A DNA stretch of 15,902 bases. Origin: an uncultured Lachnospiraceae bacterium. GTDB taxonomy: Bacteria; Bacillota; Clostridia; Lachnospirales; Lachnospiraceae. This document shows, one piece after another, positions 1-7,957 of the stretch. How positions within the stretch are numbered: the first letter of the stretch is position 1; each line of letters begins with the position of its first letter. The DNA is taken from positions 1-15,902 of the forward strand of contig CAJUNP010000051.1 in assembly GCA_910587935.1 (NCBI GenBank). Direction: 5' to 3'. The position numbers and the translations under genes were made by a program. The notes beneath the pieces were generated by a model. That model did no database searches and was not told the origin of the DNA. It saw only the letters and a list, made by a program, of their open reading frames with translations.

Positions 1-96
1 GCAAAGATGAACGCGGCGGACGGAAGCAGCACCACGGATGCGGCGCAGATCTGGGCGGCTTATGAAGCGGATGTGATTCCCGAATCCTTTCAATAA
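1..96 (+). CDS. C-terminal end of a probable SipW-dependent secreted protein (partial)
   Basis: Only the last 31 codons are present, in frame 1, ending at TAA 94-96. The tail is Ala-rich and acidic, with AADGSSTTDAAQIWAAYEAD visible. Its ending resembles that of the complete SipW-type secreted protein encoded at 727-1326, which ends in a similar Ala/Glu-rich helix. The stop is 26 nt before the SipW-type signal peptidase start, so the two are probably cotranscribed. The peptidase would then be flanked by two of its own substrates, an arrangement known for SipW/TasA-type clusters. Assignment rests on the short tail and on context; with no N-terminus here, the signal peptide cannot be seen. Confidence 0.5.
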   Translation, partial: AKMNAADGSSTTDAAQIWAAYEADVIPESFQ

Positions 97-122
97 GATA
101 AAAGAAATGCAGAGGTGATATT

Positions 123-650
123 ATGCTAAGGAAAATATGTAATTCTTTAACGATGATGATTATTATAATGCTGGCAGCTTTGGCAGTGATTCTGATTGTT
201 CCCCGGCTGATAGGTTTTCAGACACTGGCAGTGCTCAGCGGGAGTATGGAGCCGAATATTCCGGTAGGTTCCATTGTTTTTACGAAAGAAGCGGAGCCTC
301 TGGAGCTGAAGGCCGGAGATGTGGTTACTTACCGCCTGAGCGCTGATACCATGGTTACGCACCGGGTTGTAGAGAATGATACGGAATCAGGATGCCTGAT
401 TATGCAGGGGGATGCCAATGAAACGCCGGATGCAAGTCCGGTATTGTACAGTAATGTGGTCGGAAAGGCGGCGTGGCACCTGCCGCTGCTTGGTTATCTG
501 TCTATCTATATCAAGACGCCTCTTGGCATTGCCGCGATATGCGGAGTTTTAGTAGTTTTGATTTTACTCACGTTTTTGCCGGAGATTTTTCCGGGGGCGG
601 AAATGGAAAACAAAAGTTCCGGAAAAAGAAAAAAATCTGAAACGGTATGA
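123..650 (+). CDS. sipW: SipW-type (ER-type) signal peptidase I
   Basis: A 175-residue membrane serine protease expected to remove signal peptides from TasA/camelysin-like proteins. An N-terminal membrane segment spans about residues 9-31. It is followed by the catalytic box SGSMEP, with Ser41 as nucleophile, and by VTHRVV with His80 where bacterial SPase I carries its catalytic Lys; this Ser/His arrangement defines the archaeal/ER-type SipW subfamily. The GDAN motif near residues 96-99 is the third conserved box. A second membrane segment lies at about 133-155, then a basic tail (KSSGKRKKSE). The ATG at 123 follows a good Shine-Dalgarno site (agaggtga, about 112-119). It lies between a probable substrate fragment and a complete substrate gene. 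What is seen: the motifs and membrane segments. What is inferred: the specific substrate pairing. Confidence 0.9.
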   Translation: MLRKICNSLTMMIIIMLAALAVILIVPRLIGFQTLAVLSGSMEPNIPVGSIVFTKEAEPLELKAGDVVTYRLSADTMVTHRVVENDTESGCLIMQGDANETPDASPVLYSNVVGKAAWHLPLLGYLSIYIKTPLGIAAICGVLVVLILLTFLPEIFPGAEMENKSSGKRKKSETV

Positions 651-726
651 CCGCCGTGTGACCGGATCGTTTTATACTTATTTAAGATCTTTACATAATA
701 TCCAGACACCAAAAAGGAGAATAAAA

Positions 727-1326
727 ATGAAAAAAAGAAGTTTAATTACCATGATCATGGCGCTTACCTTAGTAGCGGTTGTAGGAATCGGAGCAACGCT
801 GGCATACTTAAGCAGTACGACGGGAACCCTGACCAATACCTTTACGGTTGGCAACGTTAAGATTACTCAGGACGAGAGCGACGAGTCTACGCCGGACCCG
901 GATGACAGAACCGAAGAAGGAAACGATTATCAGGATATTGAACCCGGCGACGAGCTGAAGAAAGACCCTACCGTAACGGTAAAAGCCGGATCGGCGGAAT
1001 GTTATGTATTTATGAAGCTGGAAGGCGCGGATGCGTTGACCGCACAGCAGTTTACCTTCGGAGGATTCGACGCTTCCAAATGGGTAAAAGCAGACGGAAA
1101 GGATACTCTGGATGGTGTTTACAGATATTATGAAACCGTAAAGAAGAGTGAAGCAGACCAGGTTCTTGAGCCCCTGTTCACAACGGTAACCTACAGCCTT
1201 GATGCAACGGAACTGGAAGAAGGCGTTACCTTAAGCAATGTAACGATTAAATCCTGCGCGGTACAGGCGTCCAACATGACGGAAGAGACGGCTTATGAAG
1301 CGGCCGCAGCTGAAATTGCTAAATAA
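727..1326 (+). CDS. SipW-dependent-type signal peptide protein (TasA/camelysin-like)
   Basis: A 199-residue secreted protein. I start it at ATG 727, not at the upstream in-frame start at 658, because AAGGAG (714-719) sits just ahead and MKKRSLITMIMALT opens a typical signal peptide. The hydrophobic core runs about residues 6-26 with likely cleavage after TLA (residue 26). It is followed by a Thr/Asn-rich stretch ending in TNTFTVGNVKI, the hallmark right after the SipW cleavage site in TasA/CalY-like proteins. The mature part is acidic (ESDESTPDPDD and following) and likely beta-rich, with no C-terminal membrane anchor or sorting signal. The gene lies 76 nt after the signal peptidase and is closed by a terminator. 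TasA relatives form extracellular fibres; whether this one does is not shown by sequence. Confidence 0.82.
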   Translation: MKKRSLITMIMALTLVAVVGIGATLAYLSSTTGTLTNTFTVGNVKITQDESDESTPDPDDRTEEGNDYQDIEPGDELKKDPTVTVKAGSAECYVFMKLEGADALTAQQFTFGGFDASKWVKADGKDTLDGVYRYYETVKKSEADQVLEPLFTTVTYSLDATELEEGVTLSNVTIKSCAVQASNMTEETAYEAAAAEIAK

Positions 1327-1370
1327 ATAAGATACGAATCCTCATGTATTGTAATAAGGTAATAAAAGAA

Positions 1371-1405
1371 AGCCATTCACGTGATTTGCTTGTGAATGGC
1401 TTTTT
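1371..1405 (+). terminator. Rho-independent terminator after the SipW operon
   Basis: A perfect 10-bp inverted repeat, AGCCATTCAC (1371-1380) and GTGAATGGCT (1392-1401), with an 11-nt loop and a T run to 1405. It lies 45 nt after the stop of the secreted protein and separates the SipW cluster from the sugar phosphorylase. Confidence 0.92.
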
Positions 1406-1477
1406 AAAATATAAAAAATTAACAATAAAATGCAAAATATGCCATAGACTGCAATACCAATTATACAAAAAAGCATT

Positions 1478-1529
1478 TATAATAAAATCAATAAAAGCGT
1501 AGGGGCGTTGTTAAACGAATGCTTTTATT
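1478..1529 (+). promoter_or_regulatory. Putative promoter -10 and 5' leader hairpin of the phosphorylase gene
   Basis: TATAAT lies at 1478-1483. The matching -35 position (about 1455-1460, taccaa) is poor, which would suit an activator-dependent promoter. Immediately downstream an inverted repeat AATAAAAGC (1490-1498) and GCTTTTATT (1521-1529) extends by two more pairs, and a nested CGTT/AACG stem (1506-1509, 1514-1517) lies inside it. The structure ends 18 nt before the Shine-Dalgarno sequence. It may be an operator or an RNA element; its role is inference. Confidence 0.45.
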
Positions 1530-1563
1530 CCATGATATATAGAATTTGGAGGAGGATATCAAA

Positions 1564-3954
1564 ATGCAATATGGACATTTTGACAATGAAAAGCGGGAAT
1601 ATGTAATTGACAGAGTAGATCTGCCGACTTCCTGGACGAACTATCTCGGTGTTCAGAACCTATGTGCAGTTGTAAATCATACGGCAGGCGGTTATATGTT
1701 TTATAAGACGCCGGAGTTCCATAGAATTACAAGATTCAGAGGGAATGCGGTTCCAATGGACAGACCGGGACATTATGTATATCTTCGGGACAATGATTCC
1801 GGTGATTACTGGAGCGTTTCCTGGCAGCCGGTTGGAAAACCTCTTGACCAGGCTAAATATATCTGCCGCCACGGTATGAGCTATACTACGTATGAATGTG
1901 ATTACGGCAAGATCAAGGCGGAGCAGACTTTGCTGATTCCTCTGAATGATACCGTGGAGTTATGGGATGTTAAGATAAAGAATGAGGATGATAAACCGCG
2001 TAATTTAAGCGTGTTCTCTTATTGTGAGTTTTCTTTCCATCACATCATGATTGATAATCAGAACTTTCAGATGAGTATGTACTGTGCCGGATCCAGCTAT
2101 GATAAAGGTGTGATTGAGCATGATCTTTTTTATGAAGAGTTTGGTTATCAATATTTTACATCAAATTTTGAACCGGATGGTTTTGATTGTTTAAGAGATA
2201 AGTTCCTGGGACTGTACCATACCGAGGATAACCCTCTTGCAGTTGAAAACGGACAGTGCAGCGGTTCTTATGAACTTGGTAACAATCACTGCGGTTCCCT
2301 GCAGAAGAATCTGGTACTGCAGCCCGGAGAGGAAGTACGGATTGTATTTATGCTTGGGGAGGGCAGACGCGAAGCCGGTCTTGCAGCAAAAGAAAAATAC
2401 AGTGATCTTCGCAATGTAGATCAGGCGTATGCCGATTTAAAAGCTTTCTGGGATGATAAATTCGACAAATTACAGATTTCAACCCCGAACGAGGGTATGA
2501 ATACTTTGATTAATACATGGACTCTGTATCAGTCCGAGATCAACGTTATGTTCTCGCGGTTTGCTTCCTTTATTGAAGTGGGCGGAAGAACCGGTCTTGG
2601 ATATCGCGATACAGCGCAGGATGCTATGACAATTCCTCACTCTAACCCGGATAAATGTAAGCAGCGTATTGTAGAGCTGCTGCGTGGTTTAGTATCTCAG
2701 GGTTATGGGTTACACTTGTTCCAGCCAGAGTGGTTTGAGCCGGATAACGAAGCTAAACCGTTTAAGTCCCCTACTGTTGTCCCGACGCCGAATAAGGATG
2801 ACATGATTCATGGGTTAGCTGACGCCTGCTCAGATGACGCCCTCTGGCTGGTATCCTCCATAGTTGAATATGTGAAAGAGACCGGTGAATTTGATTTTAT
2901 CGATCAGGTCATTACATATGCGGACAAGGGAGAGGGTACCGTATATGAGCATATGACAAAAATCCTTGACTTTTCTACCGAACAGGTGGGAGCTACGGGT
3001 GTCTGCAAGGGACTGAGAGCGGACTGGAATGACTGTCTGAATCTTGGCGGCGGCGAAAGCGCTATGGTTTCTTTTCTGCATTACTGGGCGCTTGAGAACT
3101 TTATTGAGCTTGCAGCTTATCTCGGAAAAGAAGAAGATGTTAAAAAGTATACTGCCGTTGCGGAAAATGTTAAAAAGGTCTGCGACGAGCAGCTTTGGGA
3201 CGGCGAGTGGTATATTCGCGGTATTACTAAGAATGGTAAGAAAATCGGAACGAAAGAGGATGTGGAAGGTAAAGTGCATCTGGAGTCCAACTCATGGGCA
3301 GTGCTTTCGGGAGTCGCTCCCTATGAGAAAGCTGTCAAAGCCATGGACAGTGTGGACGAATATCTCTACACGCCGTATGGAATTATGCTGAATGCGCCTT
3401 CCTATACGGTGCCGGATGATGACATTGGATTTGTTACCCGTGTATATCCCGGCGTAAAGGAAAACGGAGCCGTGTTCTCACATCCCAATCCGTGGGCATG
3501 GGCTGCGGAATGTAAACTGGGCCGCGGAGACAGAGCGATGAAATTTTATAATGCGCTTTGCCCGTATTTCCAGAACGATATGATTGAGATCAGGGAAGCG
3601 GAACCGTATTCGTACTGTCAGTTTATCATGGGCAAAGATCACACGGCACACGGACGCGCACGGCATCCGTTTATGACGGGTTCCGGCGGATGGTCATATT
3701 TCAGCGCAACAAGATATATGCTGGGTATGCGTCCGCAGTTCGAAGAACTTTTGATTGATCCCTGTGTGCCGGCAGACTGGAAAGAGTTTTCCATGAGCCG
3801 CGTATGGCGCGGAGCAAAGTTTGAAATCAGTGTTGTAAATCCGGACGGCGTTATGAAAGGTGTGAAGGAGCTTTACCTGGACGGTCAGAAAGTGGATAAG
3901 CTTCCCGTTCAGCCGGCAGGAAGCAAGCATGATGTAAAAGTAGTAATGGGTTAA
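1564..3954 (+). CDS. chbP: GH94 phosphorylase, probably N,N'-diacetylchitobiose phosphorylase
   Basis: A 796-residue cytoplasmic GH94 enzyme. I choose ATG 1564, not the in-frame TTG at 1546, because GGAGGAG (1548-1554) is its Shine-Dalgarno site. The N-terminus (MQYGHFDNEKREYVI) and GHYVYLRDNDSGDYWSVSWQ match the GH94 beta-sandwich domain; the (alpha/alpha)6 catalytic domain holds LRADWNDCLNLGGGE with the general acid Asp490 and Trp488. From memory, Vibrio proteolyticus chitobiose phosphorylase has Trp490/Asp492 in the same motif and shares GVKENGA..FSHPNPWAW and KLGRGDRAMKFY. Recalled cellobiose phosphorylases have a longer insert after the DWNDCLNL motif and a different loop at the Glu/His site (IFNH). 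Expected reaction: chitobiose + phosphate to GlcNAc-1-P + GlcNAc. An automatic label of cellobiose phosphorylase would also be plausible. A mutase follows 54 nt downstream. Confidence 0.82.
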   Translation: MQYGHFDNEKREYVIDRVDLPTSWTNYLGVQNLCAVVNHTAGGYMFYKTPEFHRITRFRGNAVPMDRPGHYVYLRDNDSGDYWSVSWQPVGKPLDQAKYICRHGMSYTTYECDYGKIKAEQTLLIPLNDTVELWDVKIKNEDDKPRNLSVFSYCEFSFHHIMIDNQNFQMSMYCAGSSYDKGVIEHDLFYEEFGYQYFTSNFEPDGFDCLRDKFLGLYHTEDNPLAVENGQCSGSYELGNNHCGSLQKNLVLQPGEEVRIVFMLGEGRREAGLAAKEKYSDLRNVDQAYADLKAFWDDKFDKLQISTPNEGMNTLINTWTLYQSEINVMFSRFASFIEVGGRTGLGYRDTAQDAMTIPHSNPDKCKQRIVELLRGLVSQGYGLHLFQPEWFEPDNEAKPFKSPTVVPTPNKDDMIHGLADACSDDALWLVSSIVEYVKETGEFDFIDQVITYADKGEGTVYEHMTKILDFSTEQVGATGVCKGLRADWNDCLNLGGGESAMVSFLHYWALENFIELAAYLGKEEDVKKYTAVAENVKKVCDEQLWDGEWYIRGITKNGKKIGTKEDVEGKVHLESNSWAVLSGVAPYEKAVKAMDSVDEYLYTPYGIMLNAPSYTVPDDDIGFVTRVYPGVKENGAVFSHPNPWAWAAECKLGRGDRAMKFYNALCPYFQNDMIEIREAEPYSYCQFIMGKDHTAHGRARHPFMTGSGGWSYFSATRYMLGMRPQFEELLIDPCVPADWKEFSMSRVWRGAKFEISVVNPDGVMKGVKELYLDGQKVDKLPVQPAGSKHDVKVVMG

Positions 3955-4008
3955 GTACAAATAAGAAAGCTTCGTAAATTGAAGCGGCCGAAGGAAAGAG
4001 GTAGAATC

Positions 4009-5421
4009 ATGATTAAATTTGGTACAGGCGGCTGGAGAGCCGTAATAGGGGATGAATTTACCAAATCAAATATTCAGTTGCTTGCAAAGGCAGTCAGCAG
4101 CAAAATGAAAGCGGAAGGCGTTAATGAGAAAGGTATTGTAATCGGATATGACAGACGTTTTCTTGCCAAGGAAGCCATGCAGTGGTCTGCACAGGTATTT
4201 GCGGCGGAAGGAATTAAGGCATATCTTGTCAATAAGTCTTCACCGACTCCGTTGATCATGTATTATGTAATGAAACATGAATTTGCATATGGTATGATGG
4301 TTACGGCAAGTCATAACCCTTCTTTATATAACGGAATTAAAGTATTTACCGCAGGCGGACGCGATGCGGACGAGATCCAGACGGCCGAAATTGAAAAATA
4401 CATCGGTGAAATCAAACCAGGTGAAGTAAATGAAATGGATTATGCGGAAGGTCTGGAGAAGGGTCTGATTGAAGAAATCTATCCCTTAAATGAGTATCTG
4501 GATAATATTATTGCGGCTGTTAATATGGATGCAATCCGTAAGGCGAATCTGAAAGTCGCAATTGATCCGATGTATGGGGTAAGCGAGACTTCCCTTACAA
4601 CGATTTTACATACCGCACGCTGTGAAGTTATTTCCATCCATGACAGACATGATACCTTATTTGGCGGGAAACTGCCTTCACCGTCGGCGTCTACATTGCG
4701 CGCATTACAAAATACGGTTATTGATAACAACTGTGATATCGGTCTGGCAACAGACGGCGACGCCGACAGAATTGGCGTGGTAGACGATACCGGAAGATTT
4801 TTACATCCGAATGATATTCTTGTATTGCTTTACTATTATCTTGTAAAATTCAAAGGCTGGAAGGGACCGGTTGTGCGTAACATTGCAACGACCCATATGC
4901 TTGATAAGGTGGCGGTAAGCTTCGGAGAGACATGCTATGAGGTTCCGGTAGGATTTAAGCACATTTCTGCCAAAATGAATGAAGTGGACGCGGTCATCGG
5001 CGGTGAATCTTCAGGCGGTCTTACAGTCCGCGGTCATATCAAGGGTAAAGACGGCGTTTATGCAGCTGCCTTGCTGGTAGAGATGATTGCCGTAACCGGT
5101 AAGAAACTGTCCGATATCTACAAGGATATTGAAGCGGAATGCGGTTCCATTTTTATGGAAGAACGTGATTACAAGTTTAATCAGGAAAAGAAGGATGCTA
5201 TTTTCCATGTATTGATGGAAGAAAAACAGCTGCCTGAGCTGCCTGTGGAAATTGATCATGTGTCTTATCTGGACGGAAGTAAGATTTACTTTAAAAACGG
5301 CGGATGGGTAATCGCAAGATTTTCCGGAACCGAACCGTTGCTTCGAATTTTCTGTGAGATGCCTGCTTTAGAGGAAGCAAAAGAAATTTGCCGGATTTAT
5401 GAAGAATTTTTAGGCTTATAG
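4009..5421 (+). CDS. Alpha-D-phosphohexomutase, candidate phospho-GlcNAc mutase
   Basis: A 470-residue cytoplasmic enzyme of the phosphoglucomutase/phosphomannomutase superfamily. ATG 4009 follows a GAAAGAGGT Shine-Dalgarno site; an in-frame TTG at 3979 lacks one. All four active-site boxes are present. They are the phosphoserine loop TASHNP (Ser101), the metal-binding loop DGDADR (Asp249, Asp251, Asp253), the sugar-binding loop GGESSGG (Glu333), and the phosphate-binding loop RFSGTEPLLRIF (about 437-448). It moves phosphate between C1 and C6 of a hexose phosphate. Its place directly after the phosphorylase, with no terminator between them, suggests the substrate is the phosphorylase product, either GlcNAc-1-P or Glc-1-P. 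Family motifs alone do not separate glucose, mannose and GlcNAc specificity, so the symbol is left blank. Confidence 0.88.
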   Translation: MIKFGTGGWRAVIGDEFTKSNIQLLAKAVSSKMKAEGVNEKGIVIGYDRRFLAKEAMQWSAQVFAAEGIKAYLVNKSSPTPLIMYYVMKHEFAYGMMVTASHNPSLYNGIKVFTAGGRDADEIQTAEIEKYIGEIKPGEVNEMDYAEGLEKGLIEEIYPLNEYLDNIIAAVNMDAIRKANLKVAIDPMYGVSETSLTTILHTARCEVISIHDRHDTLFGGKLPSPSASTLRALQNTVIDNNCDIGLATDGDADRIGVVDDTGRFLHPNDILVLLYYYLVKFKGWKGPVVRNIATTHMLDKVAVSFGETCYEVPVGFKHISAKMNEVDAVIGGESSGGLTVRGHIKGKDGVYAAALLVEMIAVTGKKLSDIYKDIEAECGSIFMEERDYKFNQEKKDAIFHVLMEEKQLPELPVEIDHVSYLDGSKIYFKNGGWVIARFSGTEPLLRIFCEMPALEEAKEICRIYEEFLGL

Positions 5422-5442
5422 GTTTCGATAAAAAGGTATGAT

Positions 5443-5482
5443 ACAACAACGCAGTGATGTGTGAACATTATTGCGTTGTTGT
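5443..5482 (+). terminator. Hairpin after the phosphorylase-mutase operon, possible terminator
   Basis: An 11-bp perfect inverted repeat, ACAACAACGCA (5443-5453) and TGCGTTGTTGT (5472-5482), encloses a smaller ATGT/ACAT stem (5457-5460, 5465-5468). The right arm is T-rich, but no clean U run follows (gcttaacggg), so termination may be weak. It starts 21 nt after the mutase stop and lies just upstream of the histidine kinase promoter. Confidence 0.5.
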
Positions 5483-5504
5483 TGTGCTTAACGGGAATTA
5501 AAGT

Positions 5505-5533
5505 TTGACAAAACTATGATCGTGAAATAAAAT
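5505..5533 (+). promoter_or_regulatory. Sigma-A promoter for the histidine kinase gene
   Basis: TTGACA at 5505-5510 and TAAAAT at 5528-5533 are separated by exactly 17 bp. The nearby TATAAT at 5534 would need a 23-bp spacer and is less likely. The kinase start codon is 33 nt downstream. Confidence 0.75.
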
Positions 5534-5566
5534 TATAATTAATATAGCTGAAAGGCATGTACGGAT

Positions 5567-7384
5567 ATGTTTAACATAAAAAGAACCAGAAAAAAAAGAA
5601 AATTAATTAACAGTTTATCCGGCATGCTTCTTCTTTGCTGGCTGATACCGCTTTGGCTGTTTACCTATCTTATTTTATTTTTGTTTACGGACAGAATGAG
5701 CGCCCAGCTGGAAAAGACGATTATAACCTCCACGGATAAAGCGATTGAAATCTGCCAGATGAGAATGACAGACGTAGTGTCGGCATCGAGGAACGCTTCT
5801 TATATGCCCACCATTCGAAACAGTTATATGGCATATCTGGATAACGGAAGTGAAGAACAATTATACAATTCCGTCACGCAATTTTTAACGCAGCAATACA
5901 AATATAACCAGAATCTCCGCAGTACCATGCTGATTTTTCTGGACAACCCTTCGGAGGTTTATTATACGTATGGAAGCGGCAACGGTGCGATTGATTTTGG
6001 AATTCAGGAATTTCAACACAAATATCAATATGGTATTTTGGAGACTGCCGAAGAAAATCTTACGGGAATTAAGCTGGTCTGTATAGACGGGCATATTTTC
6101 ATGATTCGTAATATGGTGGATTCATCCTACCGTCCTTATGCAGTGATTATTATGGAACTGAATTCCGATCCCATTTTTGAAAGCCTTAACAGCGTTTGGG
6201 GTGCCATGGGATTTCGTGTATACATTAACGATGAAGAACTGATAACGTCAGGGGAATATGGAGATTCCGAACTGGCAGGATTTCCGGAGTCTTATCATCA
6301 GGTTCATGATAAAAGCGTATATGTCCGCGGCGGAAAAGAGACATACGTATATAAGGTAATAAAAGAAGAGAATAACCTGGTAGCTTTTCGGATTATACTG
6401 AATTCGCAGGTGATTTTGGACGAACTGCAGATTACCAGAGTCGTAATGATTTTATTACTGGTTTTCATGATTCCGCTGATTTTGATAATATTTCTGTTCT
6501 TATATAAAAAGGTTAACAAACCGGTGGGGAATCTGGTAAAGGGCGCCAAAGAGATCATGCAGGGAAATTATGGGCATCAGATCAGCAATTTCAGCAACAG
6601 CATGGAATTTGACAGTCTCGAAAAGTCTTTTAACGCCATGTCTATGGAGTTAAAGCATCAGTTTGAACAGATTTATCTGGAGGAGCTGGAACTTAAGGAA
6701 GCGGAGATTATGGCGCTGCAGTCTCAGATTAATCCGCATTTTTTAAATAATACGCTGGAAATTATCAACTGGGAATGTCGTATGACAGGGAATACCCGAA
6801 GCAGCAGTATGATAGAAGCGCTGTCGGTTATGTTAAACGCTACGATGAACCGCAAAAAGCAGAATATGGTACCGCTGTCGGAAGAATTGTCTTATGTGGA
6901 CGCATACCTGCTGATTATTCAGCAGAGGTTCGGGAGCCGGCTGCGGGTTAAAAAGAATATTGATTACAGTATTTTATGGGTGGAGGTCCCCAGGCTGATT
7001 ATACAGCCGATTATTGAAAATGCGGTAGAACATGGCATGGATGCCAAAAACCAGGGACGTGTCACACTGGATATCTACGCGGTAGGGGACAAGGTACATA
7101 TCGATGTTACCAATAACGGTAAGATGAGCGATGAGGATCGGGAAAAAATCAGCTATTTGCTGGGGGCCGATTACAATGATGTAAAAGCGCGCACCACCAG
7201 TCTCGGTATACGGAATGTGAACCGGCGTCTGAAAATTATTTACGGAGAAGAATGTGGATTGACTATTGGCAGCAATGAGGAAGGTTTTACAGTCAGTACG
7301 ATCATTCTTGATATGAATTACAATAAGGGAGAGTACGATGAAGAAGGTACTGACAATATGGATGAGCGTCATACTGTTAATTAA
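5567..7384 (+). CDS. YesM-type sensor histidine kinase
   Basis: A 605-residue membrane sensor kinase. A first membrane segment (about residues 17-40) is followed by an extracellular sensor region of roughly 250 residues, a second membrane segment (about 290-315) and a HAMP linker. The His_kinase box has LQSQINPHFLNNTLE with phospho-acceptor His391, followed by an ATP-binding domain (N-box IIQPIIENAVEHGMD and the G-box TTSLGIRNVNRRL). This layout is that of LytS/YesM kinases that phosphorylate AraC-type response regulators and usually respond to sugars. The likely partner is the regulator at 8799. The last 47 nt overlap the start of the binding-protein gene, implying translational coupling. 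Shine-Dalgarno is weak (gaaagg). The ligand is unknown; proximity to the GH94 enzyme suggests an amino-sugar disaccharide, as inference. Confidence 0.9.
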   Translation: MFNIKRTRKKRKLINSLSGMLLLCWLIPLWLFTYLILFLFTDRMSAQLEKTIITSTDKAIEICQMRMTDVVSASRNASYMPTIRNSYMAYLDNGSEEQLYNSVTQFLTQQYKYNQNLRSTMLIFLDNPSEVYYTYGSGNGAIDFGIQEFQHKYQYGILETAEENLTGIKLVCIDGHIFMIRNMVDSSYRPYAVIIMELNSDPIFESLNSVWGAMGFRVYINDEELITSGEYGDSELAGFPESYHQVHDKSVYVRGGKETYVYKVIKEENNLVAFRIILNSQVILDELQITRVVMILLLVFMIPLILIIFLFLYKKVNKPVGNLVKGAKEIMQGNYGHQISNFSNSMEFDSLEKSFNAMSMELKHQFEQIYLEELELKEAEIMALQSQINPHFLNNTLEIINWECRMTGNTRSSSMIEALSVMLNATMNRKKQNMVPLSEELSYVDAYLLIIQQRFGSRLRVKKNIDYSILWVEVPRLIIQPIIENAVEHGMDAKNQGRVTLDIYAVGDKVHIDVTNNGKMSDEDREKISYLLGADYNDVKARTTSLGIRNVNRRLKIIYGEECGLTIGSNEEGFTVSTIILDMNYNKGEYDEEGTDNMDERHTVN

Positions 7385-7949
7385 TTTGACAGGCTGCGGT
7401 TTATCGGATTTTCTGAAAAATAAGATCGGAACGGAGCCGGAAGAAACCAGTCAGGAGAAATGTGCCTCCGTTATGCTGAATGCTATGACTACCTGGGCAG
7501 GTTCCGACGGCGGGTCAGCCGTTTATCAGAAATATATTAAGCAGTATATGCAGGAAACGGGTAATATAATTAATGACTATTCGGGCGGTTCCGATGAAGA
7601 TTTTAAGCAGAGAGTGCTTATGGATTTTGAGGTGGGAGGAGAGCCGGACGTTTTGTTTTATTTTAACGGTTCGGATGCAGATCCCTTTGTAAAGGCGGGG
7701 AAGGTGGTTCCGGTCCGCACGATTCAGGAAGAATTTCCCGATTATGCGTCAAACCTGCAGGAAAGTATGTTTGTGCCTTCCGGAGTTGACGGGGAGATTT
7801 ATTCCGTATCCATTTACGGCTATTGGGAAGGTTTGTTTGTCAATAAGAGGATTTGCGAGAAGGCGGGCGTTGAAGTGCCTGGAGCGGAGACCACATGGGA
7901 GGAGTTTTTAGATATATGTGAACGCATCAGGCAGGTTATACGCCGATAG
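7338..7949 (+). CDS. ABC-type sugar-binding lipoprotein, N-terminal fragment (frameshifted gene)
   Basis: The first 203 codons of an extracellular solute-binding protein (family 1-like). The lipoprotein signal peptide runs from MKKVLTIWMS to LTGC, with lipidated Cys20. The fold is supported by the SBP-like stretches GEPDVLFYFNGSDADPFV, YSVSIYGYWEGLFVNK and TTWEEFLDICERIR. The start follows GGGAGAG (about 7327-7333) and overlaps the kinase gene by 47 nt. Translation in this frame ends at a TAG at 7947-7949. The homologous sequence continues in another frame (AGYTPIAASMAKEPHYWFEF, from 7931), so the full gene spans 7338-8686, whose length of 1349 nt is not divisible by 3. Restoring the frame would give about 449-450 residues, the normal family length. 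The fragment alone lacks the second lobe and is probably non-functional, unless the break is a sequence error. Confidence 0.8.
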   Translation: MKKVLTIWMSVILLINLTGCGLSDFLKNKIGTEPEETSQEKCASVMLNAMTTWAGSDGGSAVYQKYIKQYMQETGNIINDYSGGSDEDFKQRVLMDFEVGGEPDVLFYFNGSDADPFVKAGKVVPVRTIQEEFPDYASNLQESMFVPSGVDGEIYSVSIYGYWEGLFVNKRICEKAGVEVPGAETTWEEFLDICERIRQVIRR

Positions 7950-7957
7950 CCGCTTCC

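Noticed and set aside
2830..3279. Antisense open frame of 149 codons inside the phosphorylase gene
   Set aside because: It is opposite conserved catalytic sequence, with no recognisable protein features.
1564..3954. Calling the GH94 enzyme cellobiose phosphorylase
   Set aside because: The sequence after the catalytic Asp and the Glu/His loop match recalled chitobiose phosphorylase better; the cellobiose label is kept only as an alternative.
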